Of a DNA stretch of 64,000 bases, positions 46,779 through 54,217 are shown one piece after another. The number at the start of each line of letters is the position of its first letter. The first letter of the stretch is position 1. This DNA is from JANPJV01 sp031425695. Lineage in GTDB: Bacteria; Pseudomonadota; Gammaproteobacteria; Xanthomonadales; SZUA-5. The notes under the pieces were generated by a model. The model did no database searches. It was not told the origin of the DNA and worked only from the letters and a program-made list of their open reading frames with translations. A program made the translations under genes and the position numbers. The stretch is from positions 29,540-93,539 of the forward strand of contig JANPJV010000300.1 in the NCBI GenBank assembly GCA_031425695.1. Reading direction: 5' to 3'.

Positions 46779-47515
46779 GCGTTCGTCCTCCAGCAACGAT
46801 CTTGCCAGGGGCACATGCGACACTCGAAGTGGGTGGCGTCGTGGAAGCGGCGGGGTAGCAGTTCGCCGGCATCGGTCGCACCAATCACCCTCACCGCGCG
46901 GTCGGTCATCTGCTGCGCGAGCGCCGCGTTGAAGGGCACGCGCTCGACGTAGATCTCCATCGAGTCGGCGTTGATCGCAGTGAAGATCGCCGGGTGCTCG
47001 TGGAGCTCCAGATGCGCCTGATAGAGCGCTACTTGTGCCGCGTACACGGGCTTGGAGACAGCGAGCCCCTTGGACTCGATGTCGCGCCAGGACTTTGCGC
47101 CCAGACACTTGTTCTCCCAAAGCGCCGGATACGAAAGGCTGTCCGGTCCGCCGACGATCACGCCATCGATGTGCCCGCGCAGCCTGCCGTTCGCATCGGC
47201 GAATCCGAACTGCTCACCGTTGGCTTGGTGCGTGCGAAGCTCGAATCCGGCGCCGCGCAGCCACGTCACCATGCAGTCTTCCATCACATGGCCGCGCTGG
47301 AAGATGCGCAGCATCCGCCCGTCAAAATCACGTCCATAGTCCACCGGCGCTTTGGCGTACTCGAACTGCAGCGCGCGCTCGCACTCCACGCCCAGACGCG
47401 AGGCGCCGAGGTAGTCGCGCGACTTCTCGTTCGCGCGCGCTGCCTGCAGACCGCGGTCGATGCGCGCCGAGACCTGGCCACTGACGCTCGCAGTAGCATT
47501 GAAGTCGAGTGTCAT
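46775..47515 (-). CDS. Cas4-like PD-(D/E)XK nuclease with Fe-S cysteines
   Basis: This 246-residue protein has nuclease residues His115, Asp117 (GHIDGVIVG) and Glu134/Lys136 (WENKC). Four cysteines fit an iron-sulphur cluster: Cys45 near the N-terminus and a C-terminal CRMCPWQDRC. This is the arrangement of Cas4, AddB and RecB-family phage exonucleases. The ATG at 47515 overlaps the upstream stop (ATGA). It lies in a module with a Sak4-like ATPase and a putative ssDNA-binding protein, so a recombination exonuclease is likely. Confidence 0.82.
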   Translation of the reverse strand: MTLDFNATASVSGQVSARIDRGLQAARANEKSRDYLGASRLGVECERALQFEYAKAPVDYGRDFDGRMLRIFQRGHVMEDCMVTWLRGAGFELRTHQANGEQFGFADANGRLRGHIDGVIVGGPDSLSYPALWENKCLGAKSWRDIESKGLAVSKPVYAAQVALYQAHLELHEHPAIFTAINADSMEIYVERVPFNAALAQQMTDRAVRVIGATDAGELLPRRFHDATHFECRMCPWQDRCWRTNA

Positions 47516-47985
47516 CGCGTTCTCTCCCAGAAAGCTTTGTCTTCCAGATCGGAGAAGTCGGTGAGTGGATCGCGGACTTCTGGCATTCCATGCACGGGCG
47601 GGGACTTCGCCATCTCGTGATGCGCCGCCATCGCGTTGGTGAAGCAGGTGACGATGGCGCCGATCACCTGCAGTGCCTCCTGCTCGGCGTAGTCGCCGAG
47701 CGGCTTGTCGAAACCGATGTCCTCGGCCGCAGCGCCGAAGGCATTCAGGCACTTCTTGAGGCAGGCGCGCTCGATCTCAGTGGCATCGATCATGTCGGTC
47801 TCCGGAATGGTGATTCCCTGGGAGCGCGCGTTCTTCCAGCGGCCATACAGGGCGTGAAAGGCGTCTTGGCAGCGGCGCGAGCAGAAGACCCAGTCCCAGG
47901 GGTGGTGGCGCGGATCGGTCGGCTTGAAGCGGGTGTCGGCATGGCCGAACCCGCGCGCCTGTCGTTTGCAGACCCAGCATTTCAC
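47512..47985 (-). CDS. DUF6511-like zinc-binding phage protein
   Basis: This 157-residue protein has an N-terminal zinc-finger pattern (CWVCKRQARGFGHAD, then VFCSRRCQDAFHALY) and a helical remainder (ACLKKCLNAFGAAAEDIGFD). It resembles the DUF6511 family of phage replication modules. It shares four bases with the next gene and is ten bases from the ssDNA-binding candidate. The role is unknown; DNA or protein binding through the zinc finger is inferred. Confidence 0.7.
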   Translation of the reverse strand: MKCWVCKRQARGFGHADTRFKPTDPRHHPWDWVFCSRRCQDAFHALYGRWKNARSQGITIPETDMIDATEIERACLKKCLNAFGAAAEDIGFDKPLGDYAEQEALQVIGAIVTCFTNAMAAHHEMAKSPPVHGMPEVRDPLTDFSDLEDKAFWERTR

Positions 47986-47994
47986 TGGCCATCC

Positions 47995-48642
47995 TCAGGT
48001 CGCCCACGCCGGCTTGCCCGTGGGCGCGCGTGTCGGCGCGGTGGTGGCCGGTGCGGCAGCAGGTCCCGGTGCGGCGGTGGCGCGCGCCGTGGACGCGTGC
48101 GGTGCGCCGTGGGCGCGGGTCGGCACACCCATGAGGCGCGCGTAGTCCGGATGGTCGGGCTCAACTGCCAGTTTCACGACGTTGCGGTCGGCGCCCTTGG
48201 TGTCCTTCTCGACGTCGACGCGGGCGAGGAACTCCAGGCCGTCGAGTTCGTGGAAACCGGCGATGCGGCGCGCGGCGACCGCGGGTGGCGAGTTGTCCTG
48301 CGGAGGGACGTTGCGTGCGCTGTTGAGCGCGGCCCGAATGAAGCTGCGACCCATCTGGCCCCAGGTCGGGCCTTTGGCCGAGTACAAGCCGATGTTGCTC
48401 CACAGCTTGCGCTTCACGTAATCACCGCCGGTGACGACGAACTCGGCGGAGAGGTACACCGCGCCGGTCTCAAAGGACTGCGTGGCGTAGCCGCCCGTCC
48501 AGCCTTGCGACGAGTCGTCGTAACCACCGGGCTTGATGGTCATGCGGACCGGCACCAGCGTGCCCTTGGGAATCAGGTCAAATCCGTTTTGGGTGTCGGC
48601 GTCGTTGAAATCGGACCAGTTGGAAACATTGGGCGTGTTCAT
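47995..48642 (-). CDS. Putative phage ssDNA-binding protein (215 aa)
   Basis: It begins NTPNVSNWSDFNDADTQNGF and contains IPKGTLVPVRMTIKPGGYDD, AVYLSAEFVVTGGDYVKRKL and an FLARVDVEKDTKGADRNVV strand set. An Ala/Pro/Thr-rich flexible tail follows (APGPAAAPATTAPTRAPTG). The beta-rich core with disordered tail and its position directly after a Sak4-like ATPase match phage SSB-type proteins. This is inference from layout; an OB fold is not proven from sequence. Confidence 0.6.
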   Translation of the reverse strand: MNTPNVSNWSDFNDADTQNGFDLIPKGTLVPVRMTIKPGGYDDSSQGWTGGYATQSFETGAVYLSAEFVVTGGDYVKRKLWSNIGLYSAKGPTWGQMGRSFIRAALNSARNVPPQDNSPPAVAARRIAGFHELDGLEFLARVDVEKDTKGADRNVVKLAVEPDHPDYARLMGVPTRAHGAPHASTARATAAPGPAAAPATTAPTRAPTGKPAWAT

Positions 48643-48645
48643 GGG

Positions 48646-49482
48646 TTACTCCTTGGAACCGGTAGGTGAGAGCGAGGTCGTGGCCGCGGCGGTACCCGCG
48701 CACTTGGCAATCAGCGCACCGAGATCGGGCGGTTCGAGCAGATCGAGGCGACCAGAACGATCCTTGGCGGGAAAACCAAAGGGGTTGAGCGTGTGGGTCA
48801 CGAAGGCGCGGTAGGAGCTGCCGTCCTCGGCCTTGATCTCGGCAAGAGTCACGACCTCATCGACGATCCCTGGCATCTGCAGCCCAGTCTTGCTGCCTTC
48901 GATCTGCGGCTCGAAAACCCTGCGGTTGAAGTCGTCGAGACGCTCGTCGAGGATCGCGACGAAGACCACGTTCTTGCCGCGGGCGTGCTGCAGGTGCGTC
49001 AGTGCGCCGACCATTTCCTGCCCGAGCAGTCCGTAGGCCGCGCGCAGATCCGGCTTGCCGGAGCGTTCGCTGATGGCGCCTGGCTGCGACTTGCACCAGG
49101 TGAAGCACAAGCGCGACATCTGCGTGATCGAGTCGACGAAGAAGGTCGCGTAGCGGTCGATCTGAGCCGGGTCGCCGAACTGGCCGACGACGTGCTCGTA
49201 GTGCGCGACCGAGAACGCGGCCTCCGGCGGCAACGAGCGGTCCGGCCCGGCGAGGTACACGAACAGATCGCGGCATTCCGGCCAGGAAGCCGGGCGAATG
49301 GTGTCGCCGGGCCAGCTCGCTACCGAGAGATCGCCGGCTTCGATGTCGATGAACAGCGTCGTCGACGGCTCAAGGTCGCGCAGCCGGGTGGTCTTGCCGA
49401 TGCCGGATTTGCCGAGCATCAGCAGCTTCACGCCTTTGCGCTCTGCCATCCGCTGCTGCGCAGAGATGATGGGGAGGCTCAT
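48646..49482 (-). CDS. Sak4-like RecA-family ATPase
   Basis: This 278-residue protein has Walker A GKSGIGKTT at 24-32, acidic FIDIEAGDL, and Walker B YATFFVDSITQMSRLCF. The C-terminal ALTHLQHARGKNVVFVAILD resembles a RecA-like core. Phage proteins of this type (AAA_24/Sak4) assist single-strand annealing or replication with a partner SSB. The start overlaps the Bro-N stop (ATGA) and the stop is three bases before the SSB candidate, so they form one unit. Confidence 0.82.
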   Translation of the reverse strand: MSLPIISAQQRMAERKGVKLLMLGKSGIGKTTRLRDLEPSTTLFIDIEAGDLSVASWPGDTIRPASWPECRDLFVYLAGPDRSLPPEAAFSVAHYEHVVGQFGDPAQIDRYATFFVDSITQMSRLCFTWCKSQPGAISERSGKPDLRAAYGLLGQEMVGALTHLQHARGKNVVFVAILDERLDDFNRRVFEPQIEGSKTGLQMPGIVDEVVTLAEIKAEDGSSYRAFVTHTLNPFGFPAKDRSGRLDLLEPPDLGALIAKCAGTAAATTSLSPTGSKE

Positions 49483-50240
49483 GCGGCCTCCTTCAGCATC
49501 TCGGCGACCGCCGGATTCCAGAGGATCTGATAACCGCTATGGCCGTTGCGGGAGTAGGGCATCGCCTCTGCCCAGGCTTCTCCGGCTTCGGTCAGTTCCC
49601 ACTCGTCGCGGTCGTTGCGAGTCTGCAGACCGTTGTCGGACAGCAGCCGGTTCGTGGCCTTGGGTGAGCGGTTCAGAAGCTTGCCGAGCTGGGTGGCGTT
49701 CAAGGCGCACATCGGCTCGTTGGCGGCCGGCAGCGCGCGCCGCAGAACCTCGGTGGTGATGCCAGTGTTTTCCTGGATGCAGGTCAGCATCGCTGCTGCC
49801 GCGATGCCCGCCTTGACGCCCGGCACCTTGGCGACCGCTTCGCCGATCAGCAGGATCGCGCTGACCCGGTCGTGGGTCGGTGCCGGCAAAGCCGCCAACT
49901 TGGCGCCGCCGAAATACGCGCCCGACTTGCGGATCGCCGGCAGAACTTCGCTGGTGACCCAGCGCTTGAACCGCTTGGCGGACTCTTTGGTGCTGCCCAG
50001 GATCAGGGCGTAGATGCCGGACTCGTTGACGTGATTGGCGCGCTGGGTTCGACCTAAGTTGTCGATGGCGTCCAGTTTCTGGACGTCATCCGAATCAACA
50101 TGCGACTCGATGGCCTGGCGCGGATTACCGAACTCCAGGACGGAACAGATGTCGCCAACGTTGAACCAAGGCGAGCCCGCGTCGTCGACCTGTACGCGGA
50201 CCGCGTGCGACTCGAAACTGAAAGGGATGATTGCGCTCAT
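49479..50240 (-). CDS. Bro-N domain antirepressor-like protein
   Basis: This 253-residue protein has a Bro-N domain at residues 1-110: AVRVQVDDAGSPWFNVGDIC, VLEFGNPRQAIESHVDSDDV, NESGIYALILGSTKESAKRF and RWVTSEVLPAIRKSGAY. A helical middle (EAVAKVPGVKAGIAAAAMLT) and a second DNA-binding-like domain (ALNATQLGKLLNRSPKATNR, LLSDNGLQTRNDRDEWELTE) follow. Such proteins act as phage antirepressors or early regulators. It overlaps the ATPase gene by four bases. Confidence 0.85.
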   Translation of the reverse strand: MSAIIPFSFESHAVRVQVDDAGSPWFNVGDICSVLEFGNPRQAIESHVDSDDVQKLDAIDNLGRTQRANHVNESGIYALILGSTKESAKRFKRWVTSEVLPAIRKSGAYFGGAKLAALPAPTHDRVSAILLIGEAVAKVPGVKAGIAAAAMLTCIQENTGITTEVLRRALPAANEPMCALNATQLGKLLNRSPKATNRLLSDNGLQTRNDRDEWELTEAGEAWAEAMPYSRNGHSGYQILWNPAVAEMLKEAA

Positions 50241-50242
50241 GA

Positions 50243-50524
50243 TCAGCCCTCCAGGTTCACGTCGATGACGCGGTCGGCGCCGCGCGCCAGACGCAGGCGG
50301 AGCGCGGTGTAGAGGTCTTCCAGCGCCACGCGCTGGCGGGTGATGACGCTGGCCTCGCGGTGGAGCGTCTGAATCGCGAACGCCAACTCATCGACGGTCG
50401 AGGACTCCAGCGCGACGATTTCGCTGTGGCCAGCGGCGTTGCGGTAGCGGATGTCAGCAGGAAGGAACTCGCTGTACAGCGACGGCGCGCGCTGGCGCAG
50501 CAGTGCAACCGGATTGGTGCTCAT
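50243..50524 (-). CDS. Hypothetical phage early protein (93 aa)
   Basis: It begins MSTNPVALLRQRAPSLYSEF and has ALESSTVDELAFAIQTLHRE plus a basic helix (DLYTALRLRLARGADRVIDV). It is three bases from both neighbours, within the early operon. Family unknown. Confidence 0.6.
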   Translation of the reverse strand: MSTNPVALLRQRAPSLYSEFLPADIRYRNAAGHSEIVALESSTVDELAFAIQTLHREASVITRQRVALEDLYTALRLRLARGADRVIDVNLEG

Positions 50525-50527
50525 GGT

Positions 50528-51007
50528 TTAGTCCTCGGAAACGGTGGTCAGGCGGAAGGTCGGCTTGCCCGGCTTCACGGTTCGGGCGGCGGCGAACTCA
50601 TCGCGCAGGGTCGGCGGCCAGTTGTTGAACCGCGATTCGCTGACGGCGTAATCGACGTCGATGAAGTCCTCGACCTTTTCGCCGGCAGCGGCGATCCGCT
50701 GGGCGATGGCGGCGAGCTTCGTCTGGTCCCAGGACACGCGCTTGGGCACATCGACGGTCATGCGGATGCCGCCGTCGTCGATGTGCACCGTCCCGAAGTC
50801 CTTGCCGGTGTCGGCGCGCGCCGACTGGATGCGTTCGGCGTAGCTGCGGTCCAGCGCCGCATCGACTTTGGCGCGTTGTTGCTTGTGCCAGCCCAGGAGT
50901 TCATCCAAGTTGCGGACGATCTCGGCGAGGTGCGTTGCCGGCAGCGCAGCCAGGTCGGCGACGCTGAGTGCGGTGAGGCGGTCAGGGAGAACGGTGAGTT
51001 CAGTCAT
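50528..51007 (-). CDS. Hypothetical phage early protein (159 aa)
   Basis: It begins MTELTVLPDRLTALSVADLA and has a helical N-terminus (VRNLDELLGWHKQQRAKVDA, ALDRSYAERIQSARADTG) and beta/alpha C-terminus (TVHIDDGGIRMTVDVPKRVS, WPPTLRDEFAAARTVKPGKP). Similar proteins of phage early operons are annotated hypothetical. Start set at the Met at 51007; three more codons are possible. Confidence 0.6.
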   Translation of the reverse strand: MTELTVLPDRLTALSVADLAALPATHLAEIVRNLDELLGWHKQQRAKVDAALDRSYAERIQSARADTGKDFGTVHIDDGGIRMTVDVPKRVSWDQTKLAAIAQRIAAAGEKVEDFIDVDYAVSESRFNNWPPTLRDEFAAARTVKPGKPTFRLTTVSED

Positions 51008-51017
51008 GGCCGCCACC

Positions 51018-51266
51018 TCAAGCCGAGGCGTGCTGGTAGGTGGAGTCGTGCAGCACCCGGCGCTCGAAGTCGATTACCGACTCCAGCGGATAGCCGACGC
51101 GCTTGGACAACTTCAGGTACTTCGGGCCGCGGCCTTCCGAGCGCCACCGCTGCAGAGTCTTGGGGCTCACGCCCCAGCGGTTGGCGACTTCGTTTTCGTT
51201 CAAGACCCGGCGGTCGCCGGGGGCCAGGTCGCTGATGGGCGGGGTACTGCGTGCTTGAGCTTGCAT
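51018..51266 (-). CDS. Small HTH (AlpA/excisionase-type) DNA-binding protein
   Basis: This 82-residue protein has VLNENEVANRWGVSPKTLQR followed by WRSEGRGPKYLKLSKRVGYP, the excisionase-type winged HTH. The GGAGG (complement of 51272-51276) five bases before the ATG at 51266 decides the start. It is the first gene of the early operon, downstream of an operator-like cluster at 51318-51378. It may be excisionase for the serine recombinase or a regulator of the early operon. Confidence 0.78.
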   Translation of the reverse strand: MQAQARSTPPISDLAPGDRRVLNENEVANRWGVSPKTLQRWRSEGRGPKYLKLSKRVGYPLESVIDFERRVLHDSTYQHASA

Positions 51267-51317
51267 CTGTTCCTCCAATGATTCCGCTGCGGAATCGGTG
51301 GAGGCATTTCAGGTTTT

Positions 51318-51378
51318 CAGTGGCGAATTTCCGATGGACGCACTGGCGAATATTTCCGATACCAAACGTTCGCCAGTG
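51318..51378. promoter_or_regulatory. Operator-like cluster before the early operon
   Basis: A perfect 10-bp inverted repeat, CACTGGCGAA (51341-51350) and TTCGCCAGTG (51369-51378), is separated by 18 bp. A third half-site, CAGTGGCGAA, is at 51318-51327, 23 bp before the second. Both direct copies continue into similar TTTCCGAT sequence. It lies directly upstream of the first early gene, the natural place for a repressor or activator binding region. Confidence 0.65.
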
Positions 51379-51390
51379 ATTTGCCAAGGG

Positions 51391-51425
51391 TAAAAACGGC
51401 AACGGCGAGCACAATGCTCGCCGTT
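51391..51425 (-). terminator. Rho-independent terminator after the recombinase operon
   Basis: A perfect 10-bp stem (AACGGCGAGC at 51401-51410, GCTCGCCGTT at 51416-51425) with a 5-base loop is followed on the minus strand by GCCGTTTTTA (T-run at 51392-51396). It ends the recombinase operon and insulates the early operon. Confidence 0.75.
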
Positions 51426-51453
51426 GCGGCGGCGCAGATTTGGGCCGTTTAGA

Positions 51454-51915
51454 TCAACGTTCTGGAAACCCGAGCATTCGGCGTTGCTCGTTCCAGTCAC
51501 GCGGGATGACGTCGATACGGCCACGCAGCGCATGCAAGTTCACGTGGCGCGGCTGGCGACCCTCGACAATGGCGGTGATGATGTCGGGCGCCAGCAGCGT
51601 CATGCGCAGGATTTCCGAGACCCAGCCGCGTTCGAGCCTGAGCCTGCGAGACAGATCGCCGACGTGGGGATACCGGCCTTCGTCCAGCAGTTTCTGCCAG
51701 TGGAAGGCCTTGGACAGCGTCCTGATCATCGGTTCGTCGAGGCCGCCGACGGAAGTTTCGTTGGGCGCAGACGGCGGCGGAGTCAGTATCTTGCGGTTCT
51801 GGCGTCGCTTGATCGTCAGTGGGACCACGGTGACGCGTTGGCCGTCGCTGAAGTAGCTGCGAGGATCCGTCCCGGTCTCGATGGTCACCGCAAACCGCCG
51901 CGTGTTCTTGCTCAT
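51454..51915 (-). CDS. Small DNA-binding protein encoded after the recombinase (153 aa)
   Basis: It contains LDEPMIRTLSKAFHWQKLLD and GDLSRRLRLERGWVSEILRM, a ParB/HTH-like helix-turn-helix. TLLAPDIITAIVEGRQPRHV and HALRGRIDVIPRDWNEQRRM then follow. This is the usual third gene of the DUF2924/serine recombinase/HTH trio found in phages and islands. ATG overlaps the recombinase stop (ATGA). It probably binds near attachment sites or controls recombination; that is inferred from association. Confidence 0.72.
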   Translation of the reverse strand: MSKNTRRFAVTIETGTDPRSYFSDGQRVTVVPLTIKRRQNRKILTPPPSAPNETSVGGLDEPMIRTLSKAFHWQKLLDEGRYPHVGDLSRRLRLERGWVSEILRMTLLAPDIITAIVEGRQPRHVNLHALRGRIDVIPRDWNEQRRMLGFPER

Positions 51916-53324
51916 GCCGCCGCCTCCAGTTCCTGGTGCTCATCGACGAGCGGGTGAGAGCCGACGTCTGCGCCCAAGCCCATCCATCCGTCCTCGCGCC
52001 AGTGGATGTCCAAACCGTCACCGTGCAGTTGGATGCGCTCGATCAATAGTCGAAGAATTCGCTGCTGCTCGGCTGGGAACAGTTGTGCCCAGACATCCCC
52101 GATACGGCGCATGCCGACAACCACTTGGGCCTCGTCCAGCCCTGTGCCTTGCGGATGGTGCAGGCAGGCGCGCCACACGCCGATCAGTACCTCGGGCGCT
52201 GCCAGCGACGCATGGACCTGGGCCAGCACCGCACTTTCGATATCGGCCGCCGGAAGGTGTCCAATGTTGGGTACATCCGCGCGGCGCTGGGTGCCGGCAG
52301 CGTGAACCTTGTGCATCTGCGGGACGTAGTAGCGGTAGCAGCGGCCATTTTTCTTGCGCGTGTATGAGTGGATCATCCGTTGCCCATCGGGCGCGAAGAG
52401 CAGCCCCGCGAGCAATGCAGGATGCTTCTGCAGAAGATCGCGTGGCCCCTGCTTTCGGCGCTCCATGAACGCCTGCGCTGCGTCCCACGAATCCTGCGCG
52501 ACGATGGCCTGGTGTTGGCCGGAATACGCATGACCGCGGTGGGTCAGATCGCCCAGATAGATCCGGTTGCGCAGCATCTTGAAGATGAACTTCTGATCGA
52601 TTGCGCTGCCCGTCCGCTGGCGTCCTGTCTGGGTCACCCACGACTTCGTCGTGAAGCCTTGCAGCGCCAACTCGCGCACGATCCGCGCGGCTGATCCATG
52701 TTCGGCATAGCCGCGGAAGATGTCGCGCACCAGCGCGGCCTCGCGTTCGTTGACCACGAGTTTGCGCTCGACCACGTCATACCCGAGCGGCGGCACGCCG
52801 CCCATCCACATGCCCTTGGCTTTGCTGGCCGCGATCTTGTCGCGAATGCGCTCACCAGTCACCTCGCGCTCGAACTGCGCGAAGGAGAGGAGGATGTTCA
52901 GCGTCAGTCTGCCCATCGACGTGGTGGTGTTGAATTGCTGAGTCACCGACACGAAGGAGACGTTGTTGCGGTCGAACACGTCGACGAGCCTGGCGAAGTC
53001 GGCGAGCGAACGCGTCAGGCGATCGATCTTGTAGACGACCACGATGTCGACCTTCTTGGCCTCGATGTCGGCCATGAGACGCCGCAGGCCCGGACGTTCG
53101 ACGTTGCCGCCTGAGAATCCGCCGTCGTCATAGCCGTCGTCGAGCGCAAGCCAACCTTCGTGTCGCTGACTGGCAATGAAGGAGAGTCCCGCGTCGCGCT
53201 GGGCCTCGAGGCTGTTGTACTCCTGGTCCAGCCCTTCGTCGGTGGACTTGCGGGTGTACACCGCGCATCGCTTCTTCGCGATCATGGTCGCGGGCGGCGC
53301 ATAGGAAGTGCGTTGCGCTTTCAT
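51912..53324 (-). CDS. Large serine recombinase (phage integrase)
   Basis: This 470-residue protein has a resolvase domain at about 17-170: Ser27 in YTRKSTDEG, the EYNSLEAQRDAGLSFI region, VVYKIDRLTRSLADF and LLSFAQFEREVTGERI. The recombinase domain follows (GFTTKSWVTQTGRQRTGSAI, RNRIYLGDLTHRGHAY). The zinc-ribbon region (GLLFAPDGQRMIHSYTRKKN) has lost its usual cysteines. AAGGAG precedes the ATG at 53324, which overlaps the DUF2924 stop. It should catalyse integration and excision by serine covalent attack. An open frame runs much further upstream but is antisense to nothing and crosses DUF2924. Confidence 0.93.
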   Translation of the reverse strand: MKAQRTSYAPPATMIAKKRCAVYTRKSTDEGLDQEYNSLEAQRDAGLSFIASQRHEGWLALDDGYDDGGFSGGNVERPGLRRLMADIEAKKVDIVVVYKIDRLTRSLADFARLVDVFDRNNVSFVSVTQQFNTTTSMGRLTLNILLSFAQFEREVTGERIRDKIAASKAKGMWMGGVPPLGYDVVERKLVVNEREAALVRDIFRGYAEHGSAARIVRELALQGFTTKSWVTQTGRQRTGSAIDQKFIFKMLRNRIYLGDLTHRGHAYSGQHQAIVAQDSWDAAQAFMERRKQGPRDLLQKHPALLAGLLFAPDGQRMIHSYTRKKNGRCYRYYVPQMHKVHAAGTQRRADVPNIGHLPAADIESAVLAQVHASLAAPEVLIGVWRACLHHPQGTGLDEAQVVVGMRRIGDVWAQLFPAEQQRILRLLIERIQLHGDGLDIHWREDGWMGLGADVGSHPLVDEHQELEAAA

Positions 53325-53782
53325 GCGCGCTCCTTGTTGGTGAGGCCAAAGAAGGCGGGCCCCGACCAGTGCGTTCCAGAGACATGCCCGGCGATGGCGG
53401 TCAGACTGGTGTAGCGCCGACCCTCGTACTCGAAGTCGTTCGGTCCGCGCACAAGGACGCGGTGCTCGACGTCGTCGAACACTCGGGTCAGCATCGTGCC
53501 GGGCAGCAGGCGGTTGGCATCGCGGCGCATCGCTCGGGGCAGCAAACCGGTCTCGCCGATGTCTTCGAGCTGCTTGCGAATTGATGGCTTCAGGCCGCCG
53601 AAAGCGCGTTCCTGCAGCCTGTAGGCAAGACGCGACTCCAGCCAAACACGCTGGTGGTGGCCGGGACGCTCGTCGAAATGCTCATCCCACAGCGCCCACA
53701 GCTGGTCCATCGAAAGGCGCGGCAAGTGGGCGACGCGGGAGGCGACCGAGATCGCGTCCGCGTTGGCATTGGGCTTCGACAT
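53321..53782 (-). CDS. DUF2924 domain protein, recombinase partner
   Basis: This 153-residue protein has LSMDQLWALWDEHFDERPGH and WLESRLAYRLQERAFGGLKP at the N-terminus. The C-terminal RAMRRDANRLLPGTMLTRVF, VLVRGPNDFEYEGRRYTSLT and AIAGHVSGTHWSGPAFFGL resemble a RAMA-like nucleic-acid-binding end. DUF2924 genes almost always precede this kind of serine recombinase. AAGGAG lies seven bases before the ATG. Copy 5 of the 33-bp repeat ends 32 bases upstream. Confidence 0.88.
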   Translation of the reverse strand: MSKPNANADAISVASRVAHLPRLSMDQLWALWDEHFDERPGHHQRVWLESRLAYRLQERAFGGLKPSIRKQLEDIGETGLLPRAMRRDANRLLPGTMLTRVFDDVEHRVLVRGPNDFEYEGRRYTSLTAIAGHVSGTHWSGPAFFGLTNKERA

Positions 53783-53982
53783 TAGCGAACTCCTTTCTGT
53801 TGAGAGGGGTTCGCATGAACACGCTGGTGGCCACCAAAGCCAAGGCCAACCGCGCCCTCGCTGTTCGCCGCCGACGTAGCGTATTGGCGCAGTCGCAAGA
53901 ACGCCGTGGCCAGCAGATCGACGATCTCCTGGTGTGGGTGCCGCGGCGCTTCAGGGATGGAGGAAGGTTCGTGGGGAAACAT
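53782..53982 (-). CDS. Possible small leader gene of the recombinase operon (66 aa)
   Basis: It contains PHQEIVDLLATAFLRLRQYA followed by a low-complexity Gly/Ala tail. Short proteins with an LLA-x-A-x-LRLR core often precede DUF2924/recombinase pairs. Its stop overlaps the DUF2924 ATG (TAATG), which would couple translation. Against it, copy 5 of the promoter-like repeat lies inside its 3' part, and no strong ribosome binding site is seen. Confidence 0.45.
   Translation of the reverse strand: MFPHEPSSIPEAPRHPHQEIVDLLATAFLRLRQYATSAANSEGAVGLGFGGHQRVHANPSQQKGVR
53815..53847 (-). repeat. 33-bp promoter-like repeat, copy 5 (opposite strand)
   Basis: On the minus strand: CCTTGGCTTT, six bases, CACCAGCGTGTTCATG, matching copies 1-4 at all but a few positions and most like copy 4. 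TTGGCT and GTTCAT are again 17 bp apart. It ends 32 bases before the DUF2924 start at 53782, the same distance and orientation to a gene as the other four. Confidence 0.65.
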
Positions 53983-54217
53983 GGTGGGCGCTCGGTGGGA
54001 GAACGCTGCTCATGCTAGGAACCGACGCCGCTTGAAGTAACGGGAGTGAGCGGAGAAGCGCGGAGTACACCAATTGCAATACTGCAATCGCTGAAGCCGC
54101 CAGCTTTACCCCGGAGGCGGGGACAGGCTCCGTCGTCCGGCCCAATCTCGTCGATTTTTCCAGACGCGTGACCGCGCATCCGCGCGGAGTCGATGCGCCG
54201 CCCGTCAAGAGACAAAG
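53983..54217. other. Right prophage-chromosome junction region
   Basis: These 235 bases lie between the recombinase operon and the secreted DUF1566 gene. No tRNA or complete gene is visible; CAATTGCAATACTGCAATCG (54071-54090) is a small repeat-like, AT-richer stretch. The prophage end probably lies here. Confidence 0.35.

Noticed and set aside
53815..54018. Plus-strand 67-codon frame beginning MNTLVATKAKA
   Set aside because: It starts inside repeat copy 5 and is better explained as the reverse reading of that element; no ribosome binding site conserved with other copies.
11735..54217. tRNA or tmRNA gene as attachment site
   Set aside because: No cloverleaf-like sequence or terminal CCA with T-loop consensus seen at either prophage end.
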